A stretch of DNA of 64,000 nt from Arthrobacter sp. StoSoilB20 (GCF_019977295.1 NZ_AP024651.1:2542001-2606000); one strand, 5' to 3'. Shown: positions 37,873-46,738, counted from the stretch's first letter. Numbers and translations are program-made. The notes: a model not told the origin generated them from the letters alone.

Positions 37873-39531
37873 ATGAATCAGCCAGGCGCGCCGGCCGGCC
37901 AGCACCACACTGGAGCGGACCGCAAGGTCACCATGTACCGCAACGGGTCCATCTACACAGCCGCTGATCCCTTTGCCACCGCCATGGTGGTCGATGGCGA
38001 TACCGTGGCCTGGGTTGGCTCGGAGCAGGCCGCCACGTCCATCGCTGACTCTTCAATGGAGATCATCGACCTCCGTGGCGCCCTCCTGGCTCCCGGCTTT
38101 GTCGACTCCCATGCACACCTGACGGAAACGGGCCTGGCCCTGTCCGGCCTGGACCTTGGCGGGGTCCGTTCCGCCCGGGAACTGCTCGACGCCGTAGCCG
38201 GCGCGGGTGGCAGTGGCACCATTATTGGCCACGGCTGGGATGAAACCGCCTGGAACGACCCCTCTCTGCCTACGCTTGATGAGCTGGATCGGGCATCGGG
38301 CGGACGACAGGTCTATCTCTCACGCATCGATGTCCACTCCGCCCTGGTCTCATCGTCCTTGGCCGCAGCGGCCGGCCTCAGGAACCTTGACGGGTTCGGC
38401 GGGGACGCCCGGGTGATACGCGGAGCCCACACCGCAGCACGCCTGGCCGCTCGACGCTTCCCCGAAGCCCAAAGGCGCGCGCTCCAGGAACGTGCCCTTA
38501 AGGAAGCCGCTTCCAACGGATACGTGGCTATGGCCGAGATGTCGGCGCCCCATATCTGCGGCCCCGAGGACCTGCAGCTCTCTGCCTCGTGGAATGAGGA
38601 CGGCATCAGCCCTGAAATACTTCCGTACTGGGGTGAACTGGCATCCTCCGCAGAACACGCCGAGAGTATTCTGGCCGGTCTTGGGACCAAGGTCCTGGGT
38701 CTCGCCGGAGACCTCAACGTGGACGGTTCCTTGGGTTCCCGGACGGCCGCCCTCCTGGAGGACTATTCGGACGCTCCCGGGAACCGCGGCAGCCTGTACC
38801 TTTCGGTCGATGAAGCAGCCCGGCATCTGGTTGCCACATCCCAGCTCGGCATCCAGGCAGGGTTCCATGTCATTGGCGATGCCGGCCTGGCCGCAGTTCT
38901 GGAAGCGTTGGACGTTGCTGCTGCCGAGGTGGGGGAGCAGCGGATCCGGGCTGCCGGACACCGGCTTGAGCATGTTGAACTGGCCGATCAATCCGCCATC
39001 GACAAACTGGCCAAGTATTCCATGACCGTCAGTGTCCAACCTGGCTTCGACGCGGCCTGGGGTGCTACGGGCGGGCTGTATGAACAGCGCCTGGGTGGTC
39101 GCAGCAAGGCCATGAACCCGTTTGCGTCCTTCTACGCCAGTGGCGTCCCCATTGCCTTTGGCAGCGACAGCCCCGTTACCCCGTTGCGGCCGTGGTCCAG
39201 CGTGCGCGCGTGCCTGGAACACAGCAACCCGGACCAACGGATTTCCGCCAGGGCCGCCTTCCTTGGCCATACCCGCGCCGGCTGGCGGGCCGCGAAGCAC
39301 CGCAACCCCCTGATGGGACAACTGGTGCCAGGTGCGCCCGCGAGTTTCGCTGTGTGGGAAGTCGAAGAGCTCATGGTCCAGGTGGCAGACAGCCGGGTTC
39401 AGTCGTGGAGCACGGATCCGCGGGCGCGGACCCCGCTGCTGCCGGCACTCGATACCGGCAGTGACCCCCGTTGCCTGCAGACGGTTCGTGAGGGGCGGGA
39501 GCTGTTCGCCCACGAATCGCTCCGCGTCTAG
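37873..39531 (+). CDS. Amidohydrolase family protein (YtcJ-like)
   Basis: A 552-residue metal-dependent hydrolase. An N-terminal beta-sandwich half (YRNGSIYTAADPFATAMVVD) is followed by the first metal motif in GALLAPGFVDSHAHLTETG, GHGWDETAW, GFHVIGDAGLAAVLEALDVA (His), LEHVELADQSAIDKL (His), and AFGSDSPVTPLRPW (catalytic Asp). It is of the YtcJ/AepA subgroup; the substrate is unknown. I choose the ATG at 37873, preceded by AAGGAG at 8 bases, over a TTG at 37840. It is the last gene before the longest gene-free region of the window. Confidence 0.88.
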   Translation: MNQPGAPAGQHHTGADRKVTMYRNGSIYTAADPFATAMVVDGDTVAWVGSEQAATSIADSSMEIIDLRGALLAPGFVDSHAHLTETGLALSGLDLGGVRSARELLDAVAGAGGSGTIIGHGWDETAWNDPSLPTLDELDRASGGRQVYLSRIDVHSALVSSSLAAAAGLRNLDGFGGDARVIRGAHTAARLAARRFPEAQRRALQERALKEAASNGYVAMAEMSAPHICGPEDLQLSASWNEDGISPEILPYWGELASSAEHAESILAGLGTKVLGLAGDLNVDGSLGSRTAALLEDYSDAPGNRGSLYLSVDEAARHLVATSQLGIQAGFHVIGDAGLAAVLEALDVAAAEVGEQRIRAAGHRLEHVELADQSAIDKLAKYSMTVSVQPGFDAAWGATGGLYEQRLGGRSKAMNPFASFYASGVPIAFGSDSPVTPLRPWSSVRACLEHSNPDQRISARAAFLGHTRAGWRAAKHRNPLMGQLVPGAPASFAVWEVEELMVQVADSRVQSWSTDPRARTPLLPALDTGSDPRCLQTVREGRELFAHESLRV

Positions 39532-39603
39532 GCACATATTTTCTGCATCATCCAAGGTGCCTTTGAGCTGGGATGACACCCGGATCCGCAGGTCACCGAC
39601 CGG

Positions 39604-39631
39604 TTGACAGCCCGGGGTGAGTCCGTAGCAT
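39604..39631 (+). promoter_or_regulatory. Candidate sigma-A promoter TTGACA-16-TAGCAT
   Basis: The -35 is a perfect TTGACA and the -10 is TAGCAT. The inverted repeat TCCGTAG/CTACGGA starts within the spacer, covers part of the -10 and could be an operator. It points toward ppm1, about 330 bases downstream. Confidence 0.5.
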
Positions 39632-39887
39632 TAGGGCTCTACGGATGATCAATCCAGGGTACGAGAGCCGCGGTTTGGTGGTCCGGTCGTGGCCGGAACC
39701 CGTTCATGGTGGCGGCAAACAGGTGGGCAGGTCCGCAACGACCCAGAAAACAGTCCGACCGGGACTCATTGCCCGGTCGCCACTGGTCCTGGGCTTGCGG
39801 ATCTGCCCGCGGGCCATGCCCCGCCCCAAAGTGCACTTTTGATTGTGTCGGACGCCACAGCCGCCGGGGCAGTGCCTTCCGGCGTCC

Positions 39888-39893
39888 TATAAT
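39888..39893 (+). promoter_or_regulatory. Consensus -10 TATAAT upstream of ppm1
   Basis: Perfect TATAAT about 75 bases before the ppm1 start. It is just downstream of an inverted repeat GGACGCC/GGCGTCC. No good -35 hexamer is seen at the usual distance. Confidence 0.45.
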
Positions 39894-39968
39894 GGAGAGT
39901 TGCGCCGGAATTCCAGCCGCTATGGCTGATCCTGCACACTGACCGCTCCATCAAGGAAAGGCCTCTAC

Positions 39969-40712
39969 TTGCGTGTCCTGACGATCATTCCCACCTACAA
40001 CGAGCTCGAATCGCTCCCTGTGACCCTGGGGCGGCTGCGCGCAGCAGTTCCCGAGTCCGATGTCCTGGTGGTTGACGACAACAGCCCTGATGGTACGGGA
40101 CGGCTCGCAGATGACTTCGCTGCTGCGGACCACCAGGTGCATGTGCTTCATCGGAAGGGCAAGGAAGGTCTCGGCGCTGCATACATTGCCGGCTTCAAGT
40201 GGGGCCTCGCCGCGGGGTACGACGTCCTGGTGGAAATGGACGCGGACGGTTCGCATAAGCCCGAACAGTTGCCCCTGCTCCTGGATGCAGTCAAAGACGG
40301 AGCGGATCTGGCCATGGGCTCGCGCTGGGTACCCGGTGGCAGTGTGGTCAACTGGCCGCTCTACCGCCAGGCAATCTCCAGGATCGGCAGCACTTATGCC
40401 CGCATCATGCTCGGGGTCAAGATCAAGGACGTCACCGGCGGCTACCGCGCCTTTAAGCGCAGCACCCTCGAAGCCCTGAACCTGGATGAAGTAGAGTCGG
40501 TTGGCTACGGTTTCCAGGTGGACCTCGCATGGAGGGTAGCCAAGCTTGGCCTGCGCATCGAGGAACGTCCCATCACCTTCGTCGAACGTGAACTGGGTGC
40601 CTCGAAAATGAGCGGCAACATCGTGGTGGAAGCCATGATCAACGTTACCAAGTGGGGATTGGCGGCCCGTTGGGCCAAGCTGACCCGCAAGTCTTCGGCC
40701 ACGGCCAAGTAA
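39969..40712 (+). CDS. ppm1: Polyprenol monophosphomannose synthase (dolichol-phosphate mannosyltransferase family)
   Basis: A 247-residue GT2 enzyme of the DPM1 type: [73 protein letters not shown] (the DAD metal motif), [15 protein letters not shown], and [16 protein letters not shown]. It moves mannose from GDP-mannose to polyprenyl phosphate, feeding lipoglycan and protein mannosylation outside the membrane. There is no fused N-acyltransferase domain. The start is TTG at 39969, preceded by AAGGAAAGG; no better start exists at this N-terminus. A strong terminator follows. Confidence 0.93.
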   Translation: MRVLTIIPTYNELESLPVTLGRLRAAVPESDVLVVDDNSPDGTGRLADDFAAADHQVHVLHRKGKEGLGAAYIAGFKWGLAAGYDVLVEMDADGSHKPEQLPLLLDAVKDGADLAMGSRWVPGGSVVNWPLYRQAISRIGSTYARIMLGVKIKDVTGGYRAFKRSTLEALNLDEVESVGYGFQVDLAWRVAKLGLRIEERPITFVERELGASKMSGNIVVEAMINVTKWGLAARWAKLTRKSSATAK

Positions 40713-40723
40713 CTTTTTAACAG

Positions 40724-40769
40724 AAAAGGCCGGGTCCGGTTCCCAGTGGGAACCGAACCCGGCCTTTTT
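40724..40769 (+). terminator. Rho-independent terminator after ppm1
   Basis: A stem of about 22 bp (arms start AAAAGGCCGGGT and end ACCCGGCCTTTT, one G-U-type mismatch) with a 2-base loop region, followed by TTTTT. It is one of the most classical terminators in the window. Confidence 0.9.
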
Positions 40770-40855
40770 GCGTCTGTCCGCGCAACCGTCTGTCGCTCAG
40801 CCGCCTGTCCGCACAGCCTGGTCATACAGGCCGGTTGGTCCAGTACAGGTGCGGA

Positions 40856-41203
40856 CTAAGCGGAGCGGCGCTCTCCACGGCGCTCACGCAGAATGTTCAA
40901 ACGATCCTCCAGGATCTGCTCCAGCTCAGGAAGGCTCCTGCGCTCCAGGAGCATGTCCCAGTGGGTGCGGACCGCTTTCTCGTTAGCGTCCACCGGGCGC
41001 TCACCATCGACCAGGAGGGCTTCCTTGCCGGTCTTGGAAACCCATACCGGGGGAATTTCAGCTTCGGAGGAGAAGGTCACGAAGACCTGCTCGCCGTCTT
41101 CGCAGCGGTACTCGACCCGCTGGCGCGGTGCCGGTTCAACGCCGGATTCAGTTTCCATGCTTTGGGCGCCAAGACGCATACCCCGCAGGCTGCGATCGCT
41201 CAT
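40856..41203 (-). CDS. rbpA: RNA polymerase-binding protein RbpA
   Basis: A 115-residue actinobacterial transcription factor: MSDRSLRGMRLGAQSMETES at the N-terminus (the tail and core start), EYRCEDGEQVFVTFSSEAEI in the core, then the basic linker and the sigma-interaction domain (RTHWDMLLERRSLPELEQIL) and an Arg-rich end. It binds sigma-A holoenzyme and stabilises the open complex. The ATG at 41203 has a GAGGGAG site; the frame extends ten codons further without a ribosome site. A TATAAT element lies about 160 bases upstream, giving an unusually long leader. Confidence 0.95.
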   Translation of the reverse strand: MSDRSLRGMRLGAQSMETESGVEPAPRQRVEYRCEDGEQVFVTFSSEAEIPPVWVSKTGKEALLVDGERPVDANEKAVRTHWDMLLERRSLPELEQILEDRLNILRERRGERRSA

Positions 41204-41364
41204 GATTACTCCCTCTGTCTGTACGCGGAGCAAGGACCCCGCGTTGGCCGTAAGCCGTTTTCACGATCCTTACGGACTACTTCTGCACACCTTGCATCAC
41301 TCATTGCAACGCATGGCAAAGCTTTTATGTTCCATCCGCACTGAACCAGCCGGACAAATATCCC

Positions 41365-41370
41365 ATTATA
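41365..41370 (-). promoter_or_regulatory. -10 TATAAT for rbpA
   Basis: On the minus strand TATAAT lies 162 bases before the rbpA ATG. No good -35 is seen at 16-18 bases; a stress sigma factor promoter is known for rbpA in Streptomyces, but its motif is not obvious here. Confidence 0.4.
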
Positions 41371-41410
41371 CGCAGAACAACCACCACTACCTAAAAGCAC
41401 CCACATGCAA

Positions 41411-41441
41411 CGAGCGGCCAGCCGGAGTGGCTGACCGCTCG
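41411..41441. terminator. Terminator after the SPFH protein gene
   Basis: A 13-bp stem with one mismatch (CGAGCGGCCAGCC at 41411-41423, GGCTGACCGCTCG at 41429-41441) and a 5-base loop, located 18 bases beyond the SPFH stop on the minus strand. Confidence 0.7.
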
Positions 41442-41458
41442 TAGCGACGTAGTACCAG

Positions 41459-42433
41459 TTATTCGGCGGGCCTTGCGGGCTCCGCGGAGGCCGTGCCGGC
41501 GGAGGCCGTGCCGTCATGTCCACCGAAAAGACCTAGGGGAGAGTCCCCGTTGCTCCCACCGAGGGCCCCGCCAATTCCCTTGAGCGCTTCGCCCACTTCA
41601 CTGGGAATGATCCACAGCTTGTTGGAGCTTCCTTCAGCGATCTTCGGGAGGGTCTGCAGGTACTGGTAAGCAAGGAGCTTCTGGTCCGGATTGCCCTTGT
41701 GGATGGCATCAAAGACCTTCTGGATTGCCTGGGCTTCACCGTCGGCACGAAGGATGGCTGCCTTGGCATCACCTTCGGCAGCAAGGATGGCAGCTTGCCG
41801 TTGGCCTTCGGCAGTAAGGATCTGGGACTGCTTGGTGCCCTCAGCTGTCAAAATGGCTGCACGGCGATCACGCTCGGCGCGCATTTGCTTCTCCATCGAG
41901 TCCTGGATGGAGTGGGGCGGATCGATCGCCTTCAGTTCCACGCGCGAGACGCGGATTCCCCAACGGCCCGTTGCTTCGTCGAGAACGCCGCGCAGTTGAC
42001 CATTGATCTGGTCGCGGGAGGTGAGCGCTTCTTCGAGGTTAAGCCCGCCCACCACGTTACGGAGCGTGGTGGTGGTCAACTGTTCGACCGCCTGGATGTA
42101 GTTGGCGATTTCGTACGTCGCTGCCCTGGGGTCCGTGACCTGGAAGTAAACCACGGTGTCAATCGAGACCACCAGGTTGTCTTCGGTAATGACGGGCTGC
42201 GGCGGGAAGGACACCACTTGTTCGCGGAGGTCCAGGAGCGGCAGGAGCCGGTCAACGAACGGAATCAGAATCGTCAGCCCGGGATTCAGCGTCCGCTGGT
42301 ACTTCCCGAGCCGTTCAACGACGCCGGCGCGTGCCTGCGGGATGATCCTGACCGAGCGGACCAACACTATGATGACAAAAATAACGAGAACAATCAGCAC
42401 GATTGCTGCTGCTGTTCCTCCTAAGCCGTCCAT
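41459..42433 (-). CDS. SPFH/band 7 (stomatin-like, QmcA-type) membrane protein
   Basis: A 324-residue protein with one N-terminal membrane helix (AIVLIVLVIFVIIVLVRSV), then the SPFH domain: IIPQARAGVVERLGKYQRTL, VDRLLPLLDLREQVVSFPPQ, ITEDNLVVSIDTVVYFQVTD, LRNVVGGLNLEEALTSRDQI. This is followed by a long Ala/Glu-rich helical coiled-coil (about residues 185-245) that drives oligomer formation. It probably organises membrane microdomains. An NfeD protein is encoded just upstream, a common pairing. The ATG has a GAAGGAG site. Confidence 0.92.
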   Translation of the reverse strand: MDGLGGTAAAIVLIVLVIFVIIVLVRSVRIIPQARAGVVERLGKYQRTLNPGLTILIPFVDRLLPLLDLREQVVSFPPQPVITEDNLVVSIDTVVYFQVTDPRAATYEIANYIQAVEQLTTTTLRNVVGGLNLEEALTSRDQINGQLRGVLDEATGRWGIRVSRVELKAIDPPHSIQDSMEKQMRAERDRRAAILTAEGTKQSQILTAEGQRQAAILAAEGDAKAAILRADGEAQAIQKVFDAIHKGNPDQKLLAYQYLQTLPKIAEGSSNKLWIIPSEVGEALKGIGGALGGSNGDSPLGLFGGHDGTASAGTASAEPARPAE

Positions 42434-42515
42434 ACATCTCCTTCGTTCCCCAATTGCGTGGTCTGATGCCGCGGTCCGGCAAGAGTGCCGAACCGCATAA
42501 ATGTAAGGCGCGCCG

Positions 42516-42977
42516 TCAGCGCGGGGTGTTTTCGGCGGGCGAGGCGACTACCGCCGTCGCGCCGTCGATTTTGGTGACCTGAACTGTTGCGCCGGGATCG
42601 ATGACCCCTGCGGTGCTACGGGCGCTCCAGACGTCGCCGCCGATTTTGACAAGCCCACTGGTGCCGCTCACGGCTTCGATGACGAGAGCGGGTTGGCCAA
42701 TGAGGCGATCGATGTTGGACCGTTGTTCTTCGGGGCCCTTATGCAGGTGCTTCAGGGCGACGGGACGAACGAACGCGATCATGAGGAGGGAAACAACGCA
42801 AAAGATGACAATTTGCAGCCAGAAATCCGCGCCGGCAAAGTCGGCCACCAAGCCTGCCAAGGCTCCGCCGCCGAGCATGATGAAGAAGAGGTCCAGGGTG
42901 AGCATTTCCACCACTGCGAACGCGAGGAAGGCTGTGAGCCAGAGGGCCCACCAATTCTCGCCGAGCCATTCGAACAT
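42516..42977 (-). CDS. NfeD family membrane protein
   Basis: A 153-residue protein with two or three membrane segments (WWALWLTAFLAFAVVEMLTL; FIMLGGGALAGLVADF; LQIVIFCVVSLLMIAFV). It ends in a C-terminal OB-fold of NfeD type (LIGQPALVIEAVSGTSGLVK, GATVQVTKIDGATAVV). NfeD proteins act with SPFH partners, and the SPFH gene follows by 82 bases on the same strand. I start at the ATG at 42977, preceded by AAGGGGGA; the upstream frame lacks a signal. Confidence 0.9.
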   Translation of the reverse strand: MFEWLGENWWALWLTAFLAFAVVEMLTLDLFFIMLGGGALAGLVADFAGADFWLQIVIFCVVSLLMIAFVRPVALKHLHKGPEEQRSNIDRLIGQPALVIEAVSGTSGLVKIGGDVWSARSTAGVIDPGATVQVTKIDGATAVVASPAENTPR

Positions 42978-43057
42978 CGATTCCCCCTTGGTCCCGGATC
43001 CCGCGGGCGGGATCACAGTCGCTGTTCTTCCATCCTAGCCCGATGCGCCGTCCCACG

Positions 43058-43894
43058 TCAGGACGCGGTAAATACGCTGATCCGGAACTTGGCCGTGGTG
43101 GCCAGCACACCGGCAGGGACGCCTTGCTCCGCGTGGCGCCGGTGGTGGTGGCCGGCCGGTCCCATGTAGGCCAGGTCCTGCACCTGCGGGCCAGTCAGCT
43201 CAAGGGGGATGTCCAGGCCGTAAGCGGCAGCAGGACTGAAATAGTCCTTCATCGTCCCGGCCAAACGTTCCTCCTTGCCCTCTTCAATGCCCAGCATTCC
43301 GGTGGCCGCTGCTGCCTCGGCAAGGTGTCCCTGCCTGGGTGTCACCACTATCAGTTTTCCGCCGGGACGGATCACCCGCGCGAATTCGGCCGGGTTTCGC
43401 GGGGCAAAAACCACCATGACCACGTCCACCGAATGATCGGCCACCGGCAAGGGACGCCAAATGTCCCACACAAGGTTCACCGCTTGGGGATTGAGGCGGG
43501 CAGCCCTGCGGAGTGCAAACTTGGAGATGTCCAGGCCGATCGCTGCCGCTCCGGACTGGTTAACAACTGCATTGAGGTAGTGCCCCGTGCCCGTGCCGGC
43601 GTCGAGAACCAGGGCGCCGGGACCCTGGAGGGCTCCCGCAGCTTCCTTCGCAACTGTTGCGGCCAAACCTGAATAGTGTCCAGCGTCCAGGAACCGGTGG
43701 CGGGCGGCCACCATATCGGCGGTGTCTGCTTCGAAAACAGTGCCCTTGCCCGTGAGCAAGTTGAAGTAGCCCTGTTTGGCGGCATCGAAAAGGTGCCCCG
43801 ACCCACAGGCAAGTGCCCTCCGCGGATCTTCCCGCACCTGGAGCGTCCCTTGGCACAGGGGACAGCGAAGGGCGGCGAGGGCATCGGAGAACAT
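43058..43894 (-). CDS. rlmA: 23S rRNA (guanine-N1)-methyltransferase RlmA-type
   Basis: A 278-residue methyltransferase. An N-terminal zinc finger (LRCPLCQGTLQ, then ACGSGHLFDAAKQGYFNLL with further Cys/His ligands) precedes the SAM domain: ALVLDAGTGTGHYLNAVV, AIGLDISKFALRRAAR, VVMVVFAPRNPAEFARVIRP. Either G745 or G748 of 23S rRNA is the usual target; which one cannot be told. The ATG at 43894 follows a TAGGAT hexamer by 7 bases, fitting a leaderless mRNA. Divergent from the S9 peptidase gene. Confidence 0.88.
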   Translation of the reverse strand: MFSDALAALRCPLCQGTLQVREDPRRALACGSGHLFDAAKQGYFNLLTGKGTVFEADTADMVAARHRFLDAGHYSGLAATVAKEAAGALQGPGALVLDAGTGTGHYLNAVVNQSGAAAIGLDISKFALRRAARLNPQAVNLVWDIWRPLPVADHSVDVVMVVFAPRNPAEFARVIRPGGKLIVVTPRQGHLAEAAAATGMLGIEEGKEERLAGTMKDYFSPAAAYGLDIPLELTGPQVQDLAYMGPAGHHHRRHAEQGVPAGVLATTAKFRISVFTAS

Positions 43895-43901
43895 GGCTTC
43901 A

Positions 43902-43956
43902 ATCCTAAGGCTGGACGGAGTGTCTGGAGCCGCCCACCGGGGTCCCGGGCTAGGCT
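43902..43956. promoter_or_regulatory. Divergent -10-like elements for rlmA and the S9 peptidase gene
   Basis: On the minus strand TAGGAT (43907-43902) lies 7 bases before the rlmA ATG. On the plus strand TAGGCT (43951-43956) lies 7 bases before the peptidase GTG at 43964. No ribosome sites are seen for either. Confidence 0.5.
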
Positions 43957-43963
43957 CACCCTC

Positions 43964-45979
43964 GTGAAACCCGAGCAACTGCCCCTGCTGAACTCAGTGT
44001 CCGCCCCGGCCATCCACCCTGATGGGACCAAGGCGGTGGTATCAGTCACCAGGCCGGATTTTGACGCCGACAGCTACGTCGGCCAGCTGTGGACAGTGCC
44101 CTTGGACACCACCAAGCACCCGCGTCGCATTACCCGCGGCTTCAGGGACAGTTCCCCTGCTTTCTCACCCGATGGACTGGTCCTTGCGTTTCTCCGAAGT
44201 GATCCCGACGGCAAACCCCAGTTGTTCGTTGTGGAGGCCGCCGGCGGCGAACCGCAACGGATTACTGCCCAACACTCAGGGGTTACCGGCTTCATCTGGG
44301 CGCCGGACTCCCATCGGATTGCATTCTTGGCCCGTGTCCCGGAACAAGGGCGGTACGGAACGGTGGACGGTGTGGGCGCAGCCGGTGAGGACGCCCGCCT
44401 GATCACGGCGAACCAGTACCGGATGAACGGTGTTGGATACACCGCCGACCAGCCCCAGCAGGTGTTCGTGGTTGAGGTTCCCGAGTTGGGCGGTGAGCCT
44501 GCAGTGGCACCCCGTGGGCGGGCTGCCCACGAACAGCCAAAGTCTGCCGCCCCGGGGATTCCCGCGGCGACGCAACTGACGTTTGGCGGCTCAGACCACG
44601 AGTCCCCGTGTTTTTCTGCCGACGGCTCGCACCTTTTCTTCGTGGCGGCCCTGCATGAAGGGCACGACGACGATCTGGTCACCTCGGTTTACAGGGTGGA
44701 TGCCGCCGGTGGCGAGCCGTCCGCCGTCGAGCCTTCCCACGGCAAACTACAAACGGTCACCGGCGTCCGCGCCTCCCTGGATGGTCGTTGGTTGTTCTAT
44801 ACTGCCCAGGACCTCGGGACTACGGGCAGGGACTTCGTTGCCCGGAACGGCGTCCTGTATGCCATGCCAACCGGTGGGGGAGAAGCAACGGCCCTGACCG
44901 ACGTCGAACATCTGGACGTTTCCGGACCGTTGGAACCCAGCGGCCCTTCCAGCGTCCTTGTCCTGAACACGGCCCTGGGCAGCGTTGAAATGCTTGATGT
45001 CAACGCGGTGGGCGAGATCACCCCCTTGGTCCACGGCGCAAGGGTGGTCATAGGCGCAACGGTAGCTGCCAACGGAGAGATCGCGGTGAGTCTTGCCGAT
45101 GCCTCCTCCGTGGGCGATGTCGCTTCCCTCGAACGCGGGGAACTGCGTTTGCTGACAGATTTCTCAGCCGGCCTCAGGAACAATTCCCGGGTCAGCGAGC
45201 CCTTGGACTTCGAGGCCGAATCCTCCGATGGGCATCCCGTCCATGGCTGGCTCGTCCTCCCTGATGGTCCCGGACCCCATCCGGTACTGCTCACGATCCA
45301 CGGCGGCCCTTTCGCCCAGTACACCGGAGCCTTCTTCGACGAAGCACAGGTCTACGCTGCCGCAGGATACGCGGTAGTGATGTGCAACCCCCGAGGATCG
45401 GCCGGTTACGGCCAATCACATGGCCGTGCCATCAAGGAGCGCATGGGCACGCTGGACATGCAGGATGTGCTTGCGTACCTGGATGCAGCCATTGCCGCCC
45501 ACAAGGCCCTGGACAAGGACCGGATCGGCATCATGGGCGGCTCGTATGGTGGCTATCTGACTGCCTGGACCATCGCCCACGATCACCGTTTCAAAGCAGC
45601 GATCGTCGAACGCGGCTTCCTGGACCCGGTCAGCTTCACAGGTTCTTCCGATATTGGCTGGTTCTTCGGCGGCGAATACACCGGTAGAACCCTTGAACAG
45701 ATGACTGCCCAGAGCCCCATGGCAGTGGTGGGTTCCGTCCAGACTCCAACCCTGGTAGTGCACAGCGAAAACGACCTCCGGTGCCCCATCGAACAAGGGC
45801 AGCGCTACTACTCCGAACTTAAGGCCCGAGGGGTGGATACCGCGTTGTTGGTGTTTCCGGGTGAAGACCACGAATTGTCCAGGTCAGGGACACCACACCA
45901 CCGGAAGCAGCGCTTTGAGCACATCCTTCGCTGGTGGGCACAGCACCTGCCTACCGCGTCAAACCAAGTGGAGGACTGA
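43964..45979 (+). CDS. S9 family peptidase (prolyl oligopeptidase/acylaminoacyl-peptidase-like)
   Basis: A 671-residue protein with an N-terminal beta-propeller (about residues 1-400; repeated SPAFSPDGLVLAF, SPCFSADGSHLFF units) and a C-terminal alpha/beta-hydrolase. The nucleophile elbow is IGIMGGSYGGYLTAW (Ser), with the catalytic Asp in VHSENDLRCP and His in FPGEDHELSR. It cleaves short peptides in the cytoplasm, as no signal peptide is present. The GTG at 43964 is preceded by TAGGCT at 7 bases. The frame also runs upstream to 43676, but only antisense to rlmA. Confidence 0.92.
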   Translation: MKPEQLPLLNSVSAPAIHPDGTKAVVSVTRPDFDADSYVGQLWTVPLDTTKHPRRITRGFRDSSPAFSPDGLVLAFLRSDPDGKPQLFVVEAAGGEPQRITAQHSGVTGFIWAPDSHRIAFLARVPEQGRYGTVDGVGAAGEDARLITANQYRMNGVGYTADQPQQVFVVEVPELGGEPAVAPRGRAAHEQPKSAAPGIPAATQLTFGGSDHESPCFSADGSHLFFVAALHEGHDDDLVTSVYRVDAAGGEPSAVEPSHGKLQTVTGVRASLDGRWLFYTAQDLGTTGRDFVARNGVLYAMPTGGGEATALTDVEHLDVSGPLEPSGPSSVLVLNTALGSVEMLDVNAVGEITPLVHGARVVIGATVAANGEIAVSLADASSVGDVASLERGELRLLTDFSAGLRNNSRVSEPLDFEAESSDGHPVHGWLVLPDGPGPHPVLLTIHGGPFAQYTGAFFDEAQVYAAAGYAVVMCNPRGSAGYGQSHGRAIKERMGTLDMQDVLAYLDAAIAAHKALDKDRIGIMGGSYGGYLTAWTIAHDHRFKAAIVERGFLDPVSFTGSSDIGWFFGGEYTGRTLEQMTAQSPMAVVGSVQTPTLVVHSENDLRCPIEQGQRYYSELKARGVDTALLVFPGEDHELSRSGTPHHRKQRFEHILRWWAQHLPTASNQVED

Positions 45980-46012
45980 CCTGCCGGCGGCACGCTTCGT
46001 TGGTTGATCCTT

Positions 46013-46687
46013 TCAGCGCAGGAAGCCCAGGTTCCGGCGGGCATCATCAATGTCCGGAGCGGCCCAACGGGCAGAATGCTCCGCGTTGCTGGAAAGGGAC
46101 CTGATTTCGGCGCGGTCCAGGTACAGCGTTCCATGGAGGTGGTCCGTCTCGTGCTGGACAATGCGCGCCTGCCAGCCGGAGAACCATTCCTCCACGCGCA
46201 CACCCGCGGGTGTGAGGTATCTCAGCTCCACATTCCGGTGCCGGGTCACCACCGCCTGGTAGCCGTTGACGGAGAGGCAGCCCTCATAGAAGGAGGCCGT
46301 CTCCGAACCCAACGGCAAGTACTGCGGGTTCACAATGGCAAGAAACTCCAAATGTTCCCGGTGCCGGACAGCGGCCGAAACCGGGTCAAGATCATACTGA
46401 TCCTCCAGCACCGCGAGTTGCAGGGGAATGCCCAGCTGCGGGGCAGCCAGACCCACACCGGGCGCGTCATGCATGACCTCGCGCATGCGGTCCACCAGTG
46501 CTGCGAGTTCAACGTCGTCCAATTGGCCGTCATAGGGCGCCGCCAACTGTCGCAGCACGGGGTGTCCGGCCTGGACAATCGGCGGGAGTCCATCAGCATC
46601 AAGCAACCTGCGGACGGCGTCCCTGATCTGCGTGGAGTTGAAGTCCGTAGCCGGGCCCACGGCCTCAGGATGGGGTTGATGGTTCAT
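46013..46687 (-). CDS. def: Peptide deformylase
   Basis: A 224-residue metallohydrolase with the three family motifs: GVGLAAPQ at residues 77-84, EGCLS with Cys137, and QHETDHLHG with His179, Glu180 and His183 as metal ligands and catalytic base. It removes the formyl group from nascent proteins. The N-terminus is about 35 residues longer than the minimal enzyme. TAGGCT lies exactly 6 bases before the ATG, and no ribosome site is present. Divergent from the NTF2-like gene; other copies of def are common in actinobacteria. Confidence 0.94.
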   Translation of the reverse strand: MNHQPHPEAVGPATDFNSTQIRDAVRRLLDADGLPPIVQAGHPVLRQLAAPYDGQLDDVELAALVDRMREVMHDAPGVGLAAPQLGIPLQLAVLEDQYDLDPVSAAVRHREHLEFLAIVNPQYLPLGSETASFYEGCLSVNGYQAVVTRHRNVELRYLTPAGVRVEEWFSGWQARIVQHETDHLHGTLYLDRAEIRSLSSNAEHSARWAAPDIDDARRNLGFLR

Positions 46688-46693
46688 GGCAAG

Positions 46694-46732
46694 AGCCTAT
46701 CCCCAAGGGTCGCCGTTGAGTTGGGCTAGGCT
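46694..46732. promoter_or_regulatory. Divergent TAGGCT -10 elements for def and the NTF2-like gene
   Basis: The same hexamer TAGGCT is used on both strands: 46699-46694 on the minus strand, 6 bases before the def ATG, and 46727-46732 on the plus strand, 6 bases before the ATG at 46739. Both genes are in a 51-base divergent gap and have no Shine-Dalgarno. Confidence 0.55.
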
Positions 46733-46738
46733 CTACGA

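Larger units (their letters stand above)
39532..39968 (+). other. 437-base gene-free region with promoter-like elements and hairpins upstream of ppm1
   Basis: No convincing coding sequence. It contains TTGACA (39604-39609) and TAGCAT (39626-39631) 16 bases apart, with an inverted repeat TCCGTAG/CTACGGA (39622-39628 and 39639-39645) over the -10. There is also a perfect 8-bp hairpin (CGACCGGG at 39756-39763, CCCGGTCG at 39772-39779) and a consensus TATAAT at 39888-39893. It may hold a long leader for ppm1 or a small RNA gene. Confidence 0.5.

Noticed and set aside
39645..39842. Several 60-80 codon frames in the gene-free region before ppm1
   Set aside because: No ribosome site, Arg/Pro-rich composition and overlap in all frames point to chance frames of a GC-rich sequence.
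43676..43963. Upstream extension of the S9 peptidase frame
   Set aside because: It is antisense to the rlmA methyltransferase. The GTG at 43964 has the same close TAGGCT element as other genes.
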